A DNA stretch of 16,276 bases from Dimargaris cristalligena (taxonomy: Eukaryota > Kickxellomycota > Dimargaritomycetes > Dimargaritales > Dimargaritaceae), in assembly GCA_027576995.1 (NCBI GenBank), contig JANBQC010000618.1, forward strand, positions 1-16,276, read 5' to 3'. Under the pieces are notes generated by a model. The model did no database searches and was not told the DNA's origin. It saw nothing but the letters and a program-made list of their open reading frames with translations. Below are positions 1 to 9,093 of this stretch, in pieces. Positions within the stretch are counted from its first letter, which is position 1. Every line of letters starts with the position of its first letter. The translations under genes were made by a program, and so were the position numbers.

Positions 1-241
1 AGAATATCGGGAAGTATATAAACAAGTAAAAGGGATAACGAATAAACTTTCCCAATTCTGCACTTTGCAGCACTACATTTATATATCTAACTAAATCTAT
101 TCAAACTCTTCCTACACTTATTTATGGGTACTAATAGGGCTCTCATTACATATTCACAACTAGCAACTCCGATTACTTGTATTATTGGTACTATTATTGT
201 AATTAAAATGGCAAACCATACTGGGTGGTGGAAGAATTCGA
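1..241. other. 3' flank of the LYR gene, no gene seen
   Basis: This is AT-rich sequence downstream of the minus-strand LYR gene. The only plus-strand reading frame here (124-306) starts at an ATG but runs into the 3' end of the LYR gene and has no recognisable domain, so I do not call it. No canonical AATAAA was found on the minus strand. Confidence 0.5.
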
Positions 242-529
242 CTAGGTGGGTTTGTTCTTATTATCCAGCAACATTGATTCGATTTGTTTTATCCGTTCGG
301 GGCTAAGCGATTGCCAGCTCTCTAGCCACTCGATGTTCTTTTGGCCACGCTCGATGAGACGTTTTATCCGATCGGGCGAATCTACCATGCGGTACATGTT
401 GATACCGTCGCGGAAATTATAAAGAGTTTTTTCCCGCAGTATCTCGACGGGGAAGGTGCGAACGGCCCGAATGGCACGGCGGTAAAAGGCGAATACGGCC
501 GCGGGGTCTACTATTTGACCGGCGGACAT
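242..529 (-). CDS. LYR motif (Complex1_LYR-like) mitochondrial protein, 95 aa
   Basis: A small, basic, single-exon protein. Residues about 9-75 look like the LYR fold: a three-helix mitochondrial adaptor that usually binds the acyl carrier protein and helps assemble Fe-S enzymes, respiratory complexes, ETF or the mitoribosome. The family signature L-Y-R appears here as F-Y-R, followed by basic residues and a downstream Phe-Pro. Further on is an aspartate-proline step leading into a helix with I-K-x-L-I-x-x-G, as in LYRM5/ETFRF1 and LYRM4/Isd11. I chose the ATG at 529 because it has A at -3 and places the motif near the N-terminus, as is usual. The frame stays open further upstream but has no earlier ATG. 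The sequence before the start is pyrimidine-rich on the coding strand. I cannot decide which LYR subfamily it belongs to; the end of the protein matches none that I can recall. Confidence 0.75.
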   Translation of the reverse strand: MSAGQIVDPAAVFAFYRRAIRAVRTFPVEILREKTLYNFRDGINMYRMVDSPDRIKRLIERGQKNIEWLESWQSLSPERIKQIESMLLDNKNKPT

Positions 530-1133
530 GGTTGTTTTGCGAGCTGGAGGCGGTGGGGAATGAGCGAGACGAGGGGGAAGAGGGGGCGGCGATACCAACT
601 TGGCTTGCGTGTATTAGACTGCGAATATCACCAAGTATGCAGGTTAAGGTCGGGGCCGAAAGACGTATTCTAGGTTCAAGTCGATTCTTCAAGGGACTTG
701 GTTGGTATGGTGATTTTATAAATGAAGCAATGGTTTAGTAGAGGGTGGTAACTTATTTTAAAGGAATGAATATGGAAATGGAAATAAGGGAATGCTTGAG
801 ATCTACTCGCAGTCCTTCAGGTGGTCTCACTTTAGTCCAGCGATGAAGCTCTCTCTGGTACAATAGTAGTAGTCTGAATCTGTTGCTATTATAGTCTTAC
901 TAGACCAGTTGTGTGGACGTGTATGGAAAAGGGTACTACGGCTGTGTCGTGGAATCTCGAAAGAGCAAGAGAGACGCTTCCTCAGCTGGTTGGGTGTGTC
1001 TGTCTGATCAATCCTCGCCGTACTTAGTCCCTAGCACTGGTCTTTTTGCATTCTTACCATTCTCTCCGTTTGTCGATTCCCCCTCGTTGGATTGCCCCCC
1101 TCCTCTAATCGCGTATACTACTACTATTTCACC
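530..1133. other. Divergent intergenic region between LYR gene and uL29m gene
   Basis: The 604-bp spacer must hold both promoters. Directly upstream of each start codon is a C/T-rich stretch on the coding strand: about 545-595 for the LYR gene (seen as G/A on the plus strand) and about 1015-1115 for uL29m. No clear TATA box was seen. The short reading frames here lack domains and overlap these leaders. Confidence 0.6.
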
Positions 1134-2112
1134 ATGAGCTTCCTACGACGATCCTTCATTTCCTTCAACCGTTTCCGCATCGACGCTGCCAAAACCCGTG
1201 GCCTCGAGGAATTCTACGAAAATGGAATCGCTCTCCCCAAAGACAAGACCGTAACTGGTACGCACCCCCTTTTCTCTTCATTTTTCACTGGGTTGGTCAC
1301 AGGCGAGAGAGAGACATGTTCTTCTTAGTCTGGCCCGCCTGTCACCCGGTCCTTATTAAACTGGCTGATATGACTACAGTAGCCCATGAATGGCCTAGGC
1401 TATCAAATTCGTAATGTTAATTCTTTTAACCTCTAAGGAGGTGAGGATAATAATGGCTATACCCCCAGTTGAACCGCGATATCTCTCATTGCCCGTATTA
1501 TCCCAATCCCCAATGTGCCATATTAACACCTTATGCCCCCCTTTCATTTGTAACTATACCACTTTCTTATGACCACTACCACCACCATTCTCAACTCCCC
1601 AATCGCCCTCTACGAAAATCTGACTCATATTTAACAACAGGCCGTGCTTGGTTAGCCGCGGAGCTGCGCAACAAGAGCTTCGAGGACCTCCAGAAGATAT
1701 GGATTGTACTGCTCAAGGAACGTAATCTGCTGTCTACTCAGCGGGAAGAAGCCCGTGCCATGAAGCTGCAAAAGGAACATTTCACCAACACCTCTCGCAT
1801 GGTGAAGGTAAGTAATATATATATATATATATACTTTCTCGAGTCGTACCGTGGTCCTGATCATTAATTAGCCTGGTATGCTACTATTCCTTGCATTCTT
1901 TTATCTATATTTATTTATAGGTTCGCAAATCAATGGCCCGCGTAAAGACGGTGCTGACGGAACGTTACCACGCCCAGACAGCGGCCCTGAAAGAGAACGA
2001 CCTCCCACCACTGAATGGGCAGCTTAGCGAGTCGACCCCCGCTGAGAGTGCCACTCCAGTTGCGGCCTCGACCTCATCTGCGACCCCCACCCCCGAGAAA
2101 TCGACTGTGTAG
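1134..2112 (+). CDS. MRPL4: Mitochondrial large-subunit ribosomal protein uL29m (MRPL47 / yeast Mrpl4 type), 160 aa
   Basis: A component of the mitochondrial large ribosomal subunit, the organellar form of bacterial L29, which sits near the polypeptide exit tunnel. Exons are 1134-1257, 1641-1807 and 1921-2112. The introns are 383 nt (phase 1) and 113 nt (phase 0), with GT at 1258 and 1808 and AG at 1639-1640 and 1919-1920. The N-terminus is rich in Arg, Ser and Phe, as in a mitochondrial targeting peptide. The fungal and animal uL29m hallmark R-G-L-E-E-F lies at about residues 22-27. A G-R-A-W block follows exactly across the first splice junction, then the K-S-x-E-D-L-x-K-x-W-x-V-L-L-K-E-(R/K)-N helix. 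The last 35 residues are Ser/Thr/Pro-rich and not conserved. The ATG has A at -3. The second intron carries an (AT)n run right after its donor. The symbol follows the yeast name. Confidence 0.93.
1815..1833. repeat. (AT)n microsatellite inside uL29m intron 2
   Basis: A 19-nt perfect alternation of A and T begins three bases after the GTAAG of the donor at 1808. It is self-complementary, so it could fold next to the splice site. Confidence 0.9.
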
Positions 2113-2867
2113 TAGATAGAGCTATTCCCGTAGTTATACACCTCTCCCTCGGTGTTTACCAGCTAATTATACCGTTAAAATCCCAGTAGGATGTGCTTTG
2201 CCCCCCTCTTTCACCATTTTCCGCCATTTGACCAACTTGATTATTTGACTATAAAAACGGAATTGGAACTATTGCAAATGATTTTATAGGGAGAGGGCCA
2301 TGCATTTGAATAATAATCTGAGGAGTTAGAAGCAGGTGGACGCGTATACACCAAGCCTTGCTATTTTAACATCACGTGCCATTATTTCCCCCTTCAAAAA
2401 GGCGGGGAATAATAAGCAGAAGGGGGGGAGAGATGGGTTTCCCAAGTATACAACACCCATTAAAATCCCCTCGGGCTCATTCGTATGCTTAAAGAGTGGA
2501 TGATGGATATAGGCAATAATGGTCACCTAGTAGTAACTAGAGCATACTACTACTAATACTAAGGTTAATAAACAGAGTGCATACTTTAAGCCATAAATGA
2601 TCTGTGAATCTAGAAAGCCCGCATAACCCCAGCAGCTTAGCAAGGCCCATTGAGATTCCTCGAATAGATCCTATATTCTGTTCGGTCCGGCGGAATTCCC
2701 TGACGCTGCTCAGCAAACTTTGTCCCATTGTCCTCAACTACTACTATCTTATGGACCTACGCTCTCTATAATCCTTTTAAAAATATCCCTTCAATCCCAT
2801 TGTAAACCTCTCAACACCCAATTAGTCGATTTTTATTCATTTAAATTGGCATCCTCTATCGTATAAT
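2113..2867. other. Intergenic region between uL29m and mL49 genes
   Basis: The 755-bp spacer between two co-directional genes must contain the uL29m 3' end and the mL49 promoter. There is an AATAAA on the plus strand at 2567-2572, but it is far from the stop. A TATAAT-like stretch lies near 2766, about 100 bp before the mL49 start. Minus-strand frames at 2326-2526 and 2537-2737 show no domain and are not called. Confidence 0.5.
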
Positions 2868-3553
2868 ATGTTGGCTCTTCGTACTCGCATGACCAGTATC
2901 TGGACCCGATGCGCCGCTGTCCGCCCGCTGGCCCGTTCCTACACGACCGCCACTGAATCTATTTCCCCCTCTACCGCCGCCAGCGAGTCTGATCTGTCGA
3001 CTACTGCGAGCCCCGTTACCGTGTCAGTCCCCACAGGTAAGGTGCCAGGTAACCCTACTTCTCCTCCAGCCCGAAGCCTAGTCCAGCGGTGAATGGTGGG
3101 TTCATGTACCCTTCCCCAATACATGTATATCCCCACTATACTTAGGGTATACAATATGCTAGCTGATAACGACTATCCGCAAGGTCTCCCCAAATAACTA
3201 ATTTAGACCCTATGGGTTGATCTATACTGCCACATTGTTTACTGGAACACCCAACCCAATTCCGTTGTTCTTCACTCTCCCTCTACATAGCCGAGACCCT
3301 CCCCAGCCTTCCCTACAGCGTACTGCGCACCACCAACAAGAACCTGCCCGTCTACACCGATATCCGTAACGGTCGCACGCGCCGCCTCACTCTGGTCCGT
3401 CGTATTTTTGGCAACACCGAGGAACTCAAAAACGAACTGATGGACTACTTGAAAAGTAAGGACGTTTCCATTCGGAAAACGACCGGCCATATTTGGATCA
3501 AGGGGGACCGGCGGGTGGATGTGTTGAAGTTCCTGAACGAGAAGGGTTTCTAA
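2868..3553 (+). CDS. IMG2: Mitochondrial large-subunit ribosomal protein mL49 (IMG2 family), 143 aa
   Basis: A mitochondria-specific protein of the large ribosomal subunit. Exons are 2868-3036 and 3291-3553. The single 254-nt phase-1 intron has donor GTAAGG at 3037 and acceptor ATAG ending at 3290. Exon 1 encodes an Arg/Ser/Thr-rich, acid-poor leader that looks like a targeting presequence, then a low-complexity Ser/Thr linker. Exon 2 carries the whole conserved IMG2/mL49 domain. It begins with L-P-Y-x-V-x-R-T, followed by N-L-P-V-Y-T-D, then a basic T-R-R-L-T-x-V-R-R block, and ends in G-H-x-x-I-K-G-D-x-x-x-x-V-x-x-F-L-x-x-K-G-F at the C-terminus. That ending is typical of the family. The ATG has A at -3. 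It lies 755 bp downstream of uL29m, on the same strand. Confidence 0.95.
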
Positions 3554-3690
3554 AAATTCAAAACGAGGGATAGTAATCGGAGCGGGAGCAAGGACAGGAA
3601 CGAATGCAAGGGCCACATGATATCCATATCAGTAGCTTTATTCCCCATCCCATCCCTTCCGTTCCCTTCCATTACACTCCATCTTAGTTT

Positions 3691-3696
3691 ATTAAA
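3691..3696 (+). terminator. Candidate poly(A) signal of mL49
   Basis: ATTAAA, the common variant of AATAAA, lies about 140 nt after the mL49 stop codon in an AT-rich context. Position and sequence only. Confidence 0.35.
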
Positions 3697-4427
3697 GAAA
3701 TCACCAAATAGACGGGAAAACTGGTATTAGTTGTGGTTGAATCTTGATGCAATTTTTTTTAGGCGAATAAGTTATGCCACCTGTTCGCAAAGAACCAGGT
3801 ATGTTCAAACGTACTCATCCTTAAGTATTTCTTACCTACCGGCCTTTTATTCTGGGGTATTTCTTCAATTAATATGTTGTAATAAATCACACCAATCCGC
3901 AAAAATGAAAGGCTTACCGGGTTGGGTTTCAACCATTCGCATTACTATCCTCCCCTTTAGCTGATATTCGGCTTATAATACAAGTTTGTAGAGAGATGGC
4001 CTAGGCGGAAGCAGAGGTAAGGTAAATATCGAATTCATTCAATAGGACTAAATAAATTAAAAACAAAATTAGAGCAGATAAACAGACAGACACATTGATG
4101 GATAAACAGAGACAACTATAAGATAAGAGACTGTAGCACTACTAGTCTAGTCTCCTCGAAAAAGAAATTCACAACAAAACAAGCAATCTATAAAAACCAG
4201 CATACACTTGACGGTCCTATAAATTTCAACGGTAATTGAAATACCCCAGACTCATCGGCCAAAATATACTTAAATTCGACCCACGGTGAACAGATTAAAA
4301 TGGTTCGCAGATGTTCACGGTCATTGGTGCTATATACGACTCTTCGCCTAGAGTAACCAGGGTAGTTCGAAGGAGGGGGGTGAGGGTTGATAGGAAATGA
4401 TGGAGTGAGGTGAACCACCTATTCCAC

Positions 4428-4433
4428 TTTATT
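4428..4433 (-). terminator. Candidate poly(A) signal of SEC1
   Basis: A canonical AATAAA on the minus strand, about 70 nt downstream of the SEC1 stop codon. This is a normal spacing for a fungal 3' UTR. Confidence 0.5.
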
Positions 4434-4501
4434 TCGGCTTGATATCACTTGAGCACTCCTCCTCTCTTCATCCGGTCCCCTTTTTCTATGGTCGGCTAGA
4501 G

Positions 4502-7500
4502 TTAGAATAGCCGGTTAAGGAATCCCGACTTCTTGCTACTAGTGCTAGCTGGCATCTTCTGCGACTGGGAACCCGCCGATGAGTGACCATAGATCCTTAC
4601 GCTACCCCCAGCACTTCCACTGGGTGGCTGGCCGTAGCTTCCGGCATTATTGTAGGTGCGCTGATCAGGACCCGAACCCGGTCGCAAGGGGGATGTGGAG
4701 GACTGGGCCACTGGTCTACGTTGCGCCTGGTCGGCATAGGCCGAGCCCCCGCTGGTCGAATGCGGATAATTACGCTGTGGGGATGAACGGCCCATGGTAC
4801 CGCCCGCCTCGTGCATGCCCATCCGGCTAAAACTGTTGGCCAGGCCGGATGATTCACTCGCGTACGCTGACGAGGATCCTGGCGGGGGCATCTGGGTGGT
4901 GTTGCGGGATGGATAAGCCTGGAAGTCAGCGGACAGGGGGCTGGGGGAAGAATAGTAATGCTGGCGTTGGGGCCGTTGACCGCTGGCGCTGGGCTGGCTA
5001 TCGTATGAGTTGGATGAGGACATGGGTGGGGGTTGGCGCCGGGAACTAGGCGGAACGGGTGATGACGCCACCGAACTAGGTCCGTACTTGGAGTTCGGTG
5101 AGGGTGTTTGTCGCTCGTAAGAGGCCGGCGACTGAGCGCCACTGCCACTCTTGGCGTAGGAACCAACGGCAGGCCGCATGGAATTCATACTGGAAGTGTG
5201 GCTGCCTGTTGTACTGTCATAATCTGGACGCGGGGACGAATAATTGGAATTGGGCGATGAGATTGGTGGCGATGTGGCCGTGGATTTAGAAGGCGATCCA
5301 CTTCCGAATCGGGAGGAGAAGAACCCCCGTTTGGATGACGCCAACGACGACGGAGTGCCCGCGGATGCGGCAGTAGAAGCAACCGTGGATGAAGGGCCCG
5401 CCGGACTTCCCCCGGGCACTTCACTGAGACCACTAAGTTCATGCAGAAATGCCCGGGGGGTAAATACATGCGTGCTGCCTAGGTAGACATCCCACCCGAA
5501 GGACGCGCTCAGTTCGTAGATGGTTCGCACTTCAGAATAGGTAATACCACCCACCACAAAGACGAACAGGCGGCCGCCCGATGCCGACGACTGGGAGGGG
5601 ATGCGGCGCATATCGGCGCTTAGGGAAGCACTGCTGCCACCAGCGCCCATCATTCCGCCGGCACCCCCACCGGCCGGGTGGGCCCAGGTAGCCTTTACCG
5701 TTCGTAGAGATTTACGGGGCACGGCGGACTGCAGGGCCTTCGTATCCTTCGGAGGTTTGACCAGAGGGTATTCGTTGACATCCAAACGTCCCGAAAGTTG
5801 GTCCTCAATGACTTTTTTGAGGTTCGGCACATAGCGAGAGAGAGTGTAGGCGTCATCCACCGTGGGTTCTTCAGGGCGGGCGCGGAAAGATTGCTTCAGG
5901 CGGCCTAGCAGATTATCCTCGCCGACGGGTGCCGGGACAGGTGGGGGAACCTTGTCAAACTGGAAACCTAGGGCGGCAAGATTTTCCACAGCCTCTCGGT
6001 GCTTGCTGCCCAACCGCGCAATCTGGAGCAATTTTTGACGGTCGGCGCTGCACATTGTCCCGTTTTTAGCAGTGAAATGTAACATAAGAAGGCGCAACTT
6101 GTCCATCGAACTGGAGGTGCATGGCCGAAATAAAACCGGGGAAGGGATAGGAGACACCGAGGCGGTATGGAGTGAAAGGGAAGGGGCAGATGCGACAATC
6201 ACGGTTAGATGGAGGGATTGACAAGGGGGGTGCTTAAATATTAGGAATGGTGATCAATACAATCTATGGCCCACCCTCACAATAGACAATTTAATCCTTA
6301 ATTACGCTAAAAATAGCCAGTGTAAAAGAAAATCGCACCGATCTTACCTGATCGAGTCATTGTCGAGCAGTGGAAACATCTCCATTTCAAGGTTTCGCAT
6401 AATTTCGCCCTCAGCCGTTTTGCCAGTGGCTAAAATCTGGGATCCACAACGAGAGGAATAGTCAATGTATAAAATTCTCGGAATGTCAATTCAATGTTCG
6501 GCGATTGATAGGCCGAAAGTCCGCATATTCTAAAAGATTTCCCTACGGTCTAGAACCAGATTGGTAAATAGAATCGTGGTATCAGGCTCCTCCCCACTTC
6601 TTCATCTCGGTTGGGAGTTATCCCTATGTCCTTACTTGTTCAATATTGGCCAAATCGGGCAATTGGCCTTGACCGAACCTCACGAAGCACTCGTGCATCA
6701 TGGTGTGGTGGGCGGTAAATTGACCCAATTCTCGTTCGTATTCCTTCATGGAGCCTACCACGGTGCGGAGGTGACTGACAGACACCTTTTCGCTATGGGG
6801 GACAATGAGAAAAAGGCCAAGCCCAAAGGCAATTGGTTTAGCATAAATACCGTGGGATATGGGTTAGGAGAATCCGTCAAAGTTTCATGAATCCGTATAT
6901 TTGCGACATTGGCATACACGCTCCCCTTGGCGGCCAGCTCAGAACTGATAAGTGGGTATACTAGATGAAATCAATCATCTAACTTACCCTTTCTTGGTCA
7001 TGGTCTTATTTTGCTTCTCAAGCTCAGCCTGTTTCTTCTCAATGTACTCCTTGACATCCACAATGTGTTTATGCCGGCAGTCCATCCAGATGGGATCCTT
7101 TTCGTCCAGAACAGCTTCCTTCTGCACGACGCCCTGGCCCGTTTCGGCCTCGTAGCTATAGAGGCGACCGTCTTTGATGTCCAGCAAATCATTGGCCATC
7201 GCTTGGTAGGTGAATTCGTGTAGGAATGGGGTGTACAGGTCTACGGACCGGTCGAGAATTAGAAACACAGTCTGACCGTCGGTGGTTTTCTATGAAGCCA
7301 ATATAGATTAGGGAATGGTTGTAATAAGGGGCTGATTAATTGCATTTCCAAAAAGTAATATGCGTATATTATTACCTAGTATCCGTGATAACTAGCGGAA
7401 TGATATCACCCCAGGGGCCATACCGGTCCTTACCTCAAAGTCTTGGTGATTCGTGAGGAATTTATCCATTTCAATTTGGAAGAGCATGGCCAACTGTCGG

Positions 7501-8377
7501 GACAGCGTACAGGTGTTGTATTCGTAGTCGGGTTGATGATAGCGGATCAATGGGCTAATTTGCATAGCGGCGCATAGGGACACCATCTGGCGGGCAATTT
7601 GCTCCATTTCCATCGCGGCCCGCTCGGGAACCTGGGGTGAAAACAGGTTGTAAAACGTCTGGGATGAACTCTCGGTGCGATACACTAAGGGTTCCACCAC
7701 CCGGAAATTGACGTAGAGCTCATTGAGGGTCTTGAGGAGCTGGGCCGGAATGGAAGTCTGCAATTGGCGGAAGAGCGTGTCATCCAATTCATAGGTGAAC
7801 AGAATGTGGCAGGCACTATAGGCTGCGGGGGAAGTAGTAGTAGCGGAGTTCTGGGACCTGCCACGGCTGGACTGTTGACCCTTGGACGAAAAGACCTGGC
7901 AGATACGAGCCACTACCTGAGGAGTAGGGGTCACGAAGTAAATCACCTCGGTCCCAGGCTGTGGGTTAACGGGCTCATTGATGTGGACTATGCCCGAAAT
8001 ACCCCCTGTACAGATTTCACTATTGCTTAAGCAGGAATTGAGCAAGGTCAGAGTCCGGTCATCGACGGCGATAACTTTGGGGCCATAGGAAGTGCTGTCA
8101 GCCTTTTTGATAGCGCCGAGAATTTCTGAGGGGATACAATGGGTAGGTTGGGAACGAATAGTCGGTTGCAGGGTTAGGACGCATAAGTACGAGGCGGGAG
8201 AGTAAGGCTAAGGCGGGTAAAGGTTTAGGTGCAGGCCCAGGCGGGGTATGGGGCCGACGTATGTCCGCCTCCCATCGGCTGTAAACAGACAGTTGGGCTG
8301 AGGAGGTGTACCTTCGGCCACTGAATTAGAGGGAACTTACTAGAGCGAAGGATATCCTTGAGCTGGTTGTGGTACAT
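4502..8377 (-). CDS. SEC1: Sec1/Munc18 (SM) family exocytic syntaxin-binding protein, 961 aa
   Basis: An SM protein that binds the plasma-membrane syntaxin/SNARE complex and promotes fusion of secretory vesicles. Exons on the minus strand are 8377-8341, 8125-7434, 7289-6988, 6792-6636, 6436-6348 and 6110-4502. The introns are 215, 144, 195, 199 and 237 nt, all GT-AG, and the phases join without a frame break. Exon 1 is only 37 nt. Landmarks: an N-terminal domain 1 (V-I-A-V-D-D, then T-x-G-I near residues 28-60), the SM signature L-I-L-D-R-S-V-D at 253-260 followed by L-H-E-F-T-Y-Q-A-M, an R-H-K-H-I block, E-Q-x-L-A-T-G near 395, and the C-terminal G-G-I-T-Y-S-E...G-S-T-H around 612-640. The conserved fold ends near residue 651. 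A Ser/Pro/Gly-rich tail of about 310 residues follows, ending in a basic-hydrophobic G-F-L-N-R-L-F. Yeast Sec1 has 724 residues. The sequence resembles Sec1/Munc18 more than Vps45, Sly1 or Vps33. Confidence 0.95.
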
Positions 8378-8403
8378 GGTTCACCGGACCCAGGCGAGGG
8401 AGC

Positions 8404-8424
8404 ATATATATATATATATATATA
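8404..8424. repeat. (TA)n microsatellite 26 nt upstream of the SEC1 start codon
   Basis: A 21-nt perfect A/T alternation. It lies in the SEC1 5' UTR or core promoter and is self-complementary. Confidence 0.9.
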
Positions 8425-8810
8425 GAGGTCTATTTATATATTTCGCAATGTGTAACAGGCACTCAAGAGCGGAGTAGCTGGAGTGAGTGGGCGGTATATA
8501 GCAAATAGTAAATAAATAAATATGTAGTAGAGGGGGAGAAGGAAGTAGTGGTGGTTGGCATACACAGAAAGCAAGGACAACGATGGAGAAGGCTAGGCAG
8601 ATGAGACCATTGCAAGCGAAGGAAAGAACAACTTCAAGCTGGAAGAGACGCACGCACCCTGACCAGAAGAGAGGAAGACCGGCTAACAAAGGCAAGGTTA
8701 GGCACAGAACGGAGCAGCCGCCACACGAACCACGGGGAACGAAACTGTGCCCATCCTATATGCCTCACTCTAGTTGTGGACTATGCCCTCCATTCAATAC
8801 CACCCATACA

Positions 8811-8829
8811 ATATATATATATATATATA
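8811..8829. repeat. (AT)n microsatellite in the SEC1-NAA10 spacer
   Basis: A 19-nt perfect A/T alternation about 265 bp before the NAA10 start. It is of the same type as the tract next to SEC1. Confidence 0.9.
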
Positions 8830-9093
8830 CACCCATCATTAATAGCTGGTGGTGGTTGGCTGGTCTTTCCCGTGCTTATGCGCATACACTTTAACAGAGA
8901 CACTGTATGCCCAAAAAAAGGCTTACTAGGTCCATAAACTCCCCACTATCCCCAAGTGAAAAGAATTCCATACTATTCTAGACCCTTACCCTCATTCCAT
9001 CCCACTCTCTTCATGGACTTGTCCTATAGTTTGAATTCCTTCGCCTATTTTCCCTCGATCTTCCCTCCACCGTCCTAGTAGTAACGTATAGCC

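Larger units (their letters stand above)
3554..4501. other. Convergent intergenic region between mL49 and SEC1
   Basis: This 948-bp AT-rich spacer receives the 3' ends of two converging genes. A candidate poly(A) signal for mL49 (ATTAAA) lies at 3691-3696 on the plus strand, and one for SEC1 (AATAAA, minus strand) at 4428-4433. Frames at 3731-3964 (plus) and 4188-4418 (minus) are open but show no domain; the latter lies beyond the SEC1 poly(A) signal. Confidence 0.55.
8378..9093. other. Divergent promoter region between SEC1 and NAA10
   Basis: The 716-bp spacer separates two divergent housekeeping genes and contains two (AT)n tracts. The SEC1 side, on its own coding strand, is C/T-rich (about 8530-8700). 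The NAA10 side is C/T-rich on the plus strand (about 8980-9080). Overlapping frames at 8381-8695 (minus) and 8583-8894 (plus) arise from these biased tracts and show no domain. Confidence 0.6.

Noticed and set aside
665..700. B-box-like GGTTCAAGTC suggesting a tRNA
   Set aside because: The flanking bases do not form a T-arm stem, and no anticodon arm or acceptor pairing could be drawn.
3272..3616. 114-codon minus-strand open frame over mL49 exon 2
   Set aside because: It is antisense to the well-supported mL49 coding exon.
4188..4418. 76-codon minus-strand open frame downstream of SEC1
   Set aside because: It starts with a non-ATG codon and lies past the SEC1 poly(A) signal. An internal ctctag acceptor-like site exists but no partner exon was found. 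Composition alone is not enough.
4597..5469. Long minus-strand open frames overlapping the Sec1 tail (4597-5166 and 5185-5469)
   Set aside because: They lie in another frame of the GC-rich, Ser/Pro-rich Sec1 tail. Their Pro/Arg/His-rich content is what a shifted frame of such DNA gives, and no domain is visible.
8381..8894. Overlapping open frames on both strands in the SEC1-NAA10 spacer
   Set aside because: They translate the C/T-rich leader and the (AT)n tracts, giving hydrophobic or Ile-Tyr repeat peptides. No conserved feature.
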